From a virus: a stretch of DNA of 22,227 nucleotides. The DNA is taken from IMG/VR virus record IMGVR_UViG_3300029813_000181, positions 1-22,227 of that record. One strand, written 5' to 3'. The stretch's first letter is position 1; every line of letters starts with the position of its first letter. The notes under the pieces were generated by a model, which was not told the origin of the DNA, made no database searches, and worked only from the letters and a program-made list of their open reading frames with translations. Of the stretch, positions 20,181 through 22,227 are shown piece after piece. The translations under genes were made by a program, and so were the position numbers.

Positions 20181-21313
20181 CGTCGTACCCTCACCCTTTC
20201 ACCCGGGCCACCGACGACCGCCATGTAACCGCCGTGACCGGCGCCCTGGATGAAGTACCCGAGGCAGTCGTTCGGTGGCTTGACGTGCTGGTGGTAGGTC
20301 GGGCAGACGCGAGCGAACGCGAGACAGCTCGCGGTCATGGCCAGGCCGAGCCTCTCGGCGTTGAGGGAACTCACCGCGTCTCGTACCGCGTAGGTGCTGG
20401 CCGTGAACTGCTGCACGAGACCGTGGTCGTACTCGAGAACGTAGTGCTCGCCCCTGGGTCGCGGCTGGGTCTGGCGGACTCGGACGTTAGCCTCGAGGAA
20501 GTCGAGCACCTCGTCGTTCACCGTGTTCTCGATCCTGGGCCACGGGCCGCCGCTGTACTCCATCACGCTCAGGCCGGGAAGACACAGGCTGATCGGATCG
20601 ACGCTGCCCGTGACGTATCGCGGAGCGAAGGATCCCCAGGGGAAAGCGCCACCTGGCTCCACGCGGGTCGTCGGCTCGTTCTCCACGGCGAAGGCAATCC
20701 TCGCGACGTCCAGCGGGTCAAGGTAGCCCGGCCAGCTTCCTCCGAACACGTTGCCCAGGGTTCGTCGCGAGCTGGTCGCCATGCCGCTGCGGTCGTCGAA
20801 GTTACGGCCCTCAATGCTGAAACCCACGCAGAGGCCGCTGGACAGCTTGCTAAGGGACATCTGGTCGGCGCCGGTGGTTAGTACCACCCTGCCAGGCAGG
20901 GTCCCTCCGCGTGCGTCTGAGCTGCTTCTCGCGCCGTACGGCTGGGATCGGGGCAATAGCACGTACCCCGCGCCCGCCTCGCGGCACGCCTGCTGCTGGA
21001 GACTGGCGATCTCGGGGTCTAGGTCGTCGCCGGCCACCACCATGTCGACGCTGTCGAGAAGGTGTCGCCAGCTCACGTTGCCCAGACCCCAGTCACCGTC
21101 CCTCAACATCACTGCTCGTACGACACACTTCAGGTTGGCAACCATGAACAGGCGTTCCGCCTCACCGTGAAGCGGACGGGTCGCCTTGACTCGCATCATC
21201 TGTCGGTCTGTCCCGACGCCCACCCAGAGGTCGTGTTGCTGGGCGACCTGTCTGAGGAACGCCACGTGCCCTGACGTCAGGCCGTCGAAGTAGCCAGCCA
21301 CCAACGCGATCAT
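20171..21313 (-). CDS. Cytidylyltransferase fused to GHMP-type sugar kinase
   Basis: This 380-residue protein has two enzymes. Residues 1-135 form a cytidylyltransferase-like domain: ALVAGYFDGLTSGHVAFL (3-20), with SGH where many have H-x-GH, and ARSSSDARGG (128-137), similar to the ISSTxxR motif. Residues 138-380 resemble GHMP kinases: LPGRVVLTTGADQ (139-151), SGMATSSRRT (176-185) in place of the G-L-GSSAA loop, GSVDP (236-240) and GAGHGGYMAVVG (357-368) near the end. Known HldE fuses a PfkB kinase to this transferase; here the order and kinase family differ. It could phosphorylate a sugar and activate it. Ser/Thr changes in the kinase loop are noted. Confidence 0.65.
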   Translation of the reverse strand: MIALVAGYFDGLTSGHVAFLRQVAQQHDLWVGVGTDRQMMRVKATRPLHGEAERLFMVANLKCVVRAVMLRDGDWGLGNVSWRHLLDSVDMVVAGDDLDPEIASLQQQACREAGAGYVLLPRSQPYGARSSSDARGGTLPGRVVLTTGADQMSLSKLSSGLCVGFSIEGRNFDDRSGMATSSRRTLGNVFGGSWPGYLDPLDVARIAFAVENEPTTRVEPGGAFPWGSFAPRYVTGSVDPISLCLPGLSVMEYSGGPWPRIENTVNDEVLDFLEANVRVRQTQPRPRGEHYVLEYDHGLVQQFTASTYAVRDAVSSLNAERLGLAMTASCLAFARVCPTYHQHVKPPNDCLGYFIQGAGHGGYMAVVGGPGERVRVRRCE

Positions 21314-21486
21314 TTCGTGTCCCCTATCTTGATGCGAAGTCGTCGGAGCGTCTCACGAACGGACGAGTTCATCGTGTTCTCTTCGATGAGCCGTATCTCC
21401 GTTACGAGCGACTCGAGGTCAGCTTCCTTGACGTATCGTCGAATCGTCACGGCCAGAACATCGACGTCTTTGTAGGACGCGGTCAT
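21310..21486 (-). CDS. Small protein, tandem repeat gene B
   Basis: The 58-residue protein starts MTASYKDVDVLAVTIRRYVK, is helical and charged, and ends NSSVRETLRRLRIKIGDTK. Its last 19 residues match those of the next gene upstream almost exactly. It starts with an ATGA overlap with that gene and ends with an ATGA overlap with the cytidylyltransferase-kinase fusion. AAGGGACACGAG serves as ribosome site, itself inside the repeat. Function is unknown. Confidence 0.6.
   Translation of the reverse strand: MTASYKDVDVLAVTIRRYVKEADLESLVTEIRLIEENTMNSSVRETLRRLRIKIGDTK
21311..21370. repeat. 60-bp direct repeat, copy 1
   Basis: This copy and 21484-21543 match at 56 of 60 positions, spaced 173 bases apart. 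Each contains the 3' end of a small gene and the start codon with ribosome site of the following gene. The core GATGCGAAGTCGTCGGAGCG and following bases are identical. Confidence 0.85.
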
Positions 21487-21635
21487 CTCGTGTCCCTTAT
21501 TTTGATGCGAAGTCGTCGGAGCGTCTCACGAACGGACGCGTTCTTGGTTGTGTTAGTCTTAAGTGGCCGATCTTCTCGCATACGGTGAACTCTTCGTGCT
21601 TGTTCCTTCTCGTCAACTTCGCCTACGTCGATCAT
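21483..21635 (-). CDS. Small protein, tandem repeat gene A
   Basis: The 50-residue protein starts at ATG 21635, just after the stop of the upstream gene, with AAGGAAAC ahead. It reads MIDVGEVDEKEQARRVHRMR and ends NASVRETLRRLRIKIRDTR. The first 30 residues differ fully from its neighbour while the last 19 are nearly the same, so the pair arose by duplication of the 3' part only, or by conversion. Basic helices could bind nucleic acid. Confidence 0.6.
   Translation of the reverse strand: MIDVGEVDEKEQARRVHRMREDRPLKTNTTKNASVRETLRRLRIKIRDTR
21484..21543. repeat. 60-bp direct repeat, copy 2
   Basis: It is the partner of 21311-21370. The four differences lie at repeat positions 4, 14, 18 and 56 in the plus-strand sense. 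Two of them change an amino acid (Gly/Arg and Lys/Arg in the protein tails) and the others are nearly neutral. Confidence 0.85.
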
Positions 21636-21636
21636 G

Positions 21637-21960
21637 TCATGTTTCCTTCGCGAGCCACTCGTGTCTTGACATTACCTCAAGCACCTCGACGCCCTCCACC
21701 CGGCTCACTAGGCGGAGGGCCGTCGGGTACTCCCTGAACCATGGTCGCAGGTTGTGCGGGGTGAAATCGCCGTGCAGCAGCGTCCAGACGTCACCGCGAT
21801 GCTGGGCGTACCACCCCACGTACTGGTTTCGCCAGGTGCGTAGGTTCTCGAGAACGACCGGACGGGCGTCCTTCTCGCCCGTGGCCGCCGCGATTACCAG
21901 GGACACCATCGCCCGCATCTGCTCGCGTGTCGCTCGGAATATTACGACTTCGCCGTGCAT
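21637..21960 (-). CDS. Hypothetical protein
   Basis: The start is placed at ATG 21960, with GGAAC upstream, giving 107 residues; the open frame reaches 22050 but that part overlaps the glycosyltransferase tail. It begins MHGEVVIFRATREQMRAMVS and later has LRTWRNQYVGWYAQHRGDVW and TLLHGDFTPHNLRPWFREYP. HGDFTPHN looks like an APH kinase loop, but no N-lobe, no DFG-like Asp afterwards and the short length argue against a working kinase. The closing segment (LVSRVEGVEVLEVMSRHEWL) is strand-helix like. Function unknown. Confidence 0.6.
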   Translation of the reverse strand: MHGEVVIFRATREQMRAMVSLVIAAATGEKDARPVVLENLRTWRNQYVGWYAQHRGDVWTLLHGDFTPHNLRPWFREYPTALRLVSRVEGVEVLEVMSRHEWLAKET

Positions 21961-22034
21961 AGCTTGTTCCACAGTTCGGTGTTGTAGACCTGACCGGGGG
22001 CGATGTAACGGTGTGCCTCCCAATAGGTCGCGTG
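21942..22034 (-). pseudogene. In-frame continuation of the glycosyltransferase-like gene past TGA
   Basis: After the TGA at 22035-22037 the same frame continues for 30 codons to a TAA at 21942-21944. It encodes HATYWEAHRYIAPGQVYNTE followed by LWNKLCTAKS. Codon use is GC-rich at third positions like the neighbours and the residues look protein-like. Read together, YHQ-stop-HATYW looks like one continuous protein end. The TAA would then overlap the next gene by 19 bases, matching the local spacing habit. Confidence 0.5.
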
Positions 22035-22227
22035 TCACTGGTGGTAACACAGCCGGAACGCTCCGGGAATGAAGCCGGAGTCAACCATCAAGTCCGCCAG
22101 CGCCCGGTCCCACCACTCGTAGGCGAGGAGGAAGTCCGGGAACCCGTCGCGGACCGCGTGCCACCAGCCGCGGGTGAGCCAGAAGAGGTCGACACCTTCC
22201 CAGGGCGTCACGTCGTCGCGGGTGGCG
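22035..22227 (-). CDS. Glycosyltransferase-like protein, C-terminal part (runs off right edge)
   Basis: The frame enters from the right edge and encodes 63 residues before a TGA: DDVTPWEGVDLFWLTRGWWH, AVRDGFPDFLLAYEWWDRAL, ADLMVDSGFIPGAFRLCYHQ. The pattern of D-L-F/W-L, a WW pair, FPD, an E-W-D triplet and a closing YH is like phage GT-A-type glycosyltransferases, whose late part often ends in YHE-x-H-x-x-YW. Here the stop falls exactly inside that closing motif. The gene is therefore either truncated by a mutation or read through. The N-terminal catalytic part is outside the window. Confidence 0.55.
   Translation of the reverse strand, partial: ATRDDVTPWEGVDLFWLTRGWWHAVRDGFPDFLLAYEWWDRALADLMVDSGFIPGAFRLCYHQ

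Noticed and set aside
20111-20881. Plus-strand open frame of 256 codons opposite the cytidylyltransferase-kinase gene
   Set aside because: Low-complexity Arg/Val/Glu/His composition and no ribosome site; the minus-strand protein has clear motifs.
21637-21960. A second APH-type kinase because of HGDFTPHN
   Set aside because: Protein is 107 residues, has no N-lobe and no metal-binding Asp after the loop; kept as hypothetical.
22035-22037. TGA recoded as tryptophan throughout the genome
   Set aside because: Many genes here end in TGA within ATGA overlaps, so TGA is a normal stop in this phage.
1-22227. tRNA genes, CRISPR arrays, insertion sequences, integrase or attachment sites
   Set aside because: No cloverleaf-like segment, no regularly spaced repeats and no transposase or integrase motif were seen on either strand.

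Overview
The window is a densely packed segment of a tailed double-stranded DNA phage (Caudoviricetes) or prophage. Every supported gene lies on the minus strand, so it is transcribed from high to low coordinates. Genes are joined by 4-base ATGA/GTGA overlaps, TGATG or TAATG junctions, or overlaps of about 10-75 bases. Only two gaps exceed 75 bases: 14366-14487 and 1234-1309. GC content is high. Two lipoprotein signal sequences and two membrane/lipoprotein gene pairs point to a bacterial, probably Gram-negative-type host. No marker identifies the host further.

Right part (22227 to 14488): an accessory carbohydrate block. In transcription order it holds the end of a glycosyltransferase-like gene cut by an in-frame TGA, a small unknown gene, and two tiny genes sharing a 60-bp 3' repeat. 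Next come a cytidylyltransferase fused to a GHMP-type sugar kinase, an APH-type kinase, a HAD phosphatase, a sugar nucleotidyltransferase, a cupin, a class I methyltransferase, a glycosyltransferase-like protein and a GatZ/KbaZ-like aldolase-family protein. Several small genes follow (DnaJ-like zinc motif, membrane peptides), then a VRR-NUC-like nuclease. Together the enzymes look like a pathway that phosphorylates, activates and modifies an unusual sugar.

Middle (14487 to 10062): an AT-rich likely promoter region bracketed by a 28-bp inverted repeat. It is followed by a duplicated pair of small four-cysteine proteins, a membrane protein overlapping a lipoprotein that carries a SEC-C zinc motif, a second methyltransferase, a conserved CCDC protein, two very small membrane peptides, a polysaccharide pyruvyl transferase, a sigma-70-like factor and a GT31-like glycosyltransferase.

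Left part (10090 to 1): the head module. It runs small and large terminase, DUF935 portal, a MuF protein fused to a zincin and a DUF3626-like tail, two small conserved genes, a Mu-I-like protease with a nested scaffold start, a lambda-D-like decoration protein and a lambda-E-like major capsid protein. A possible lysis set follows (coiled-coil membrane protein, lipoprotein, holin-like protein), and the last gene runs off the left edge. No tail, replication or integrase genes are in view.

The sugar genes, sigma-like factor and head genes form one co-directional, nearly gapless series. This suggests, as inference, that the carbohydrate pathway is expressed with or just before virion assembly. 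Family names come from motif recognition by eye; no database search was run.
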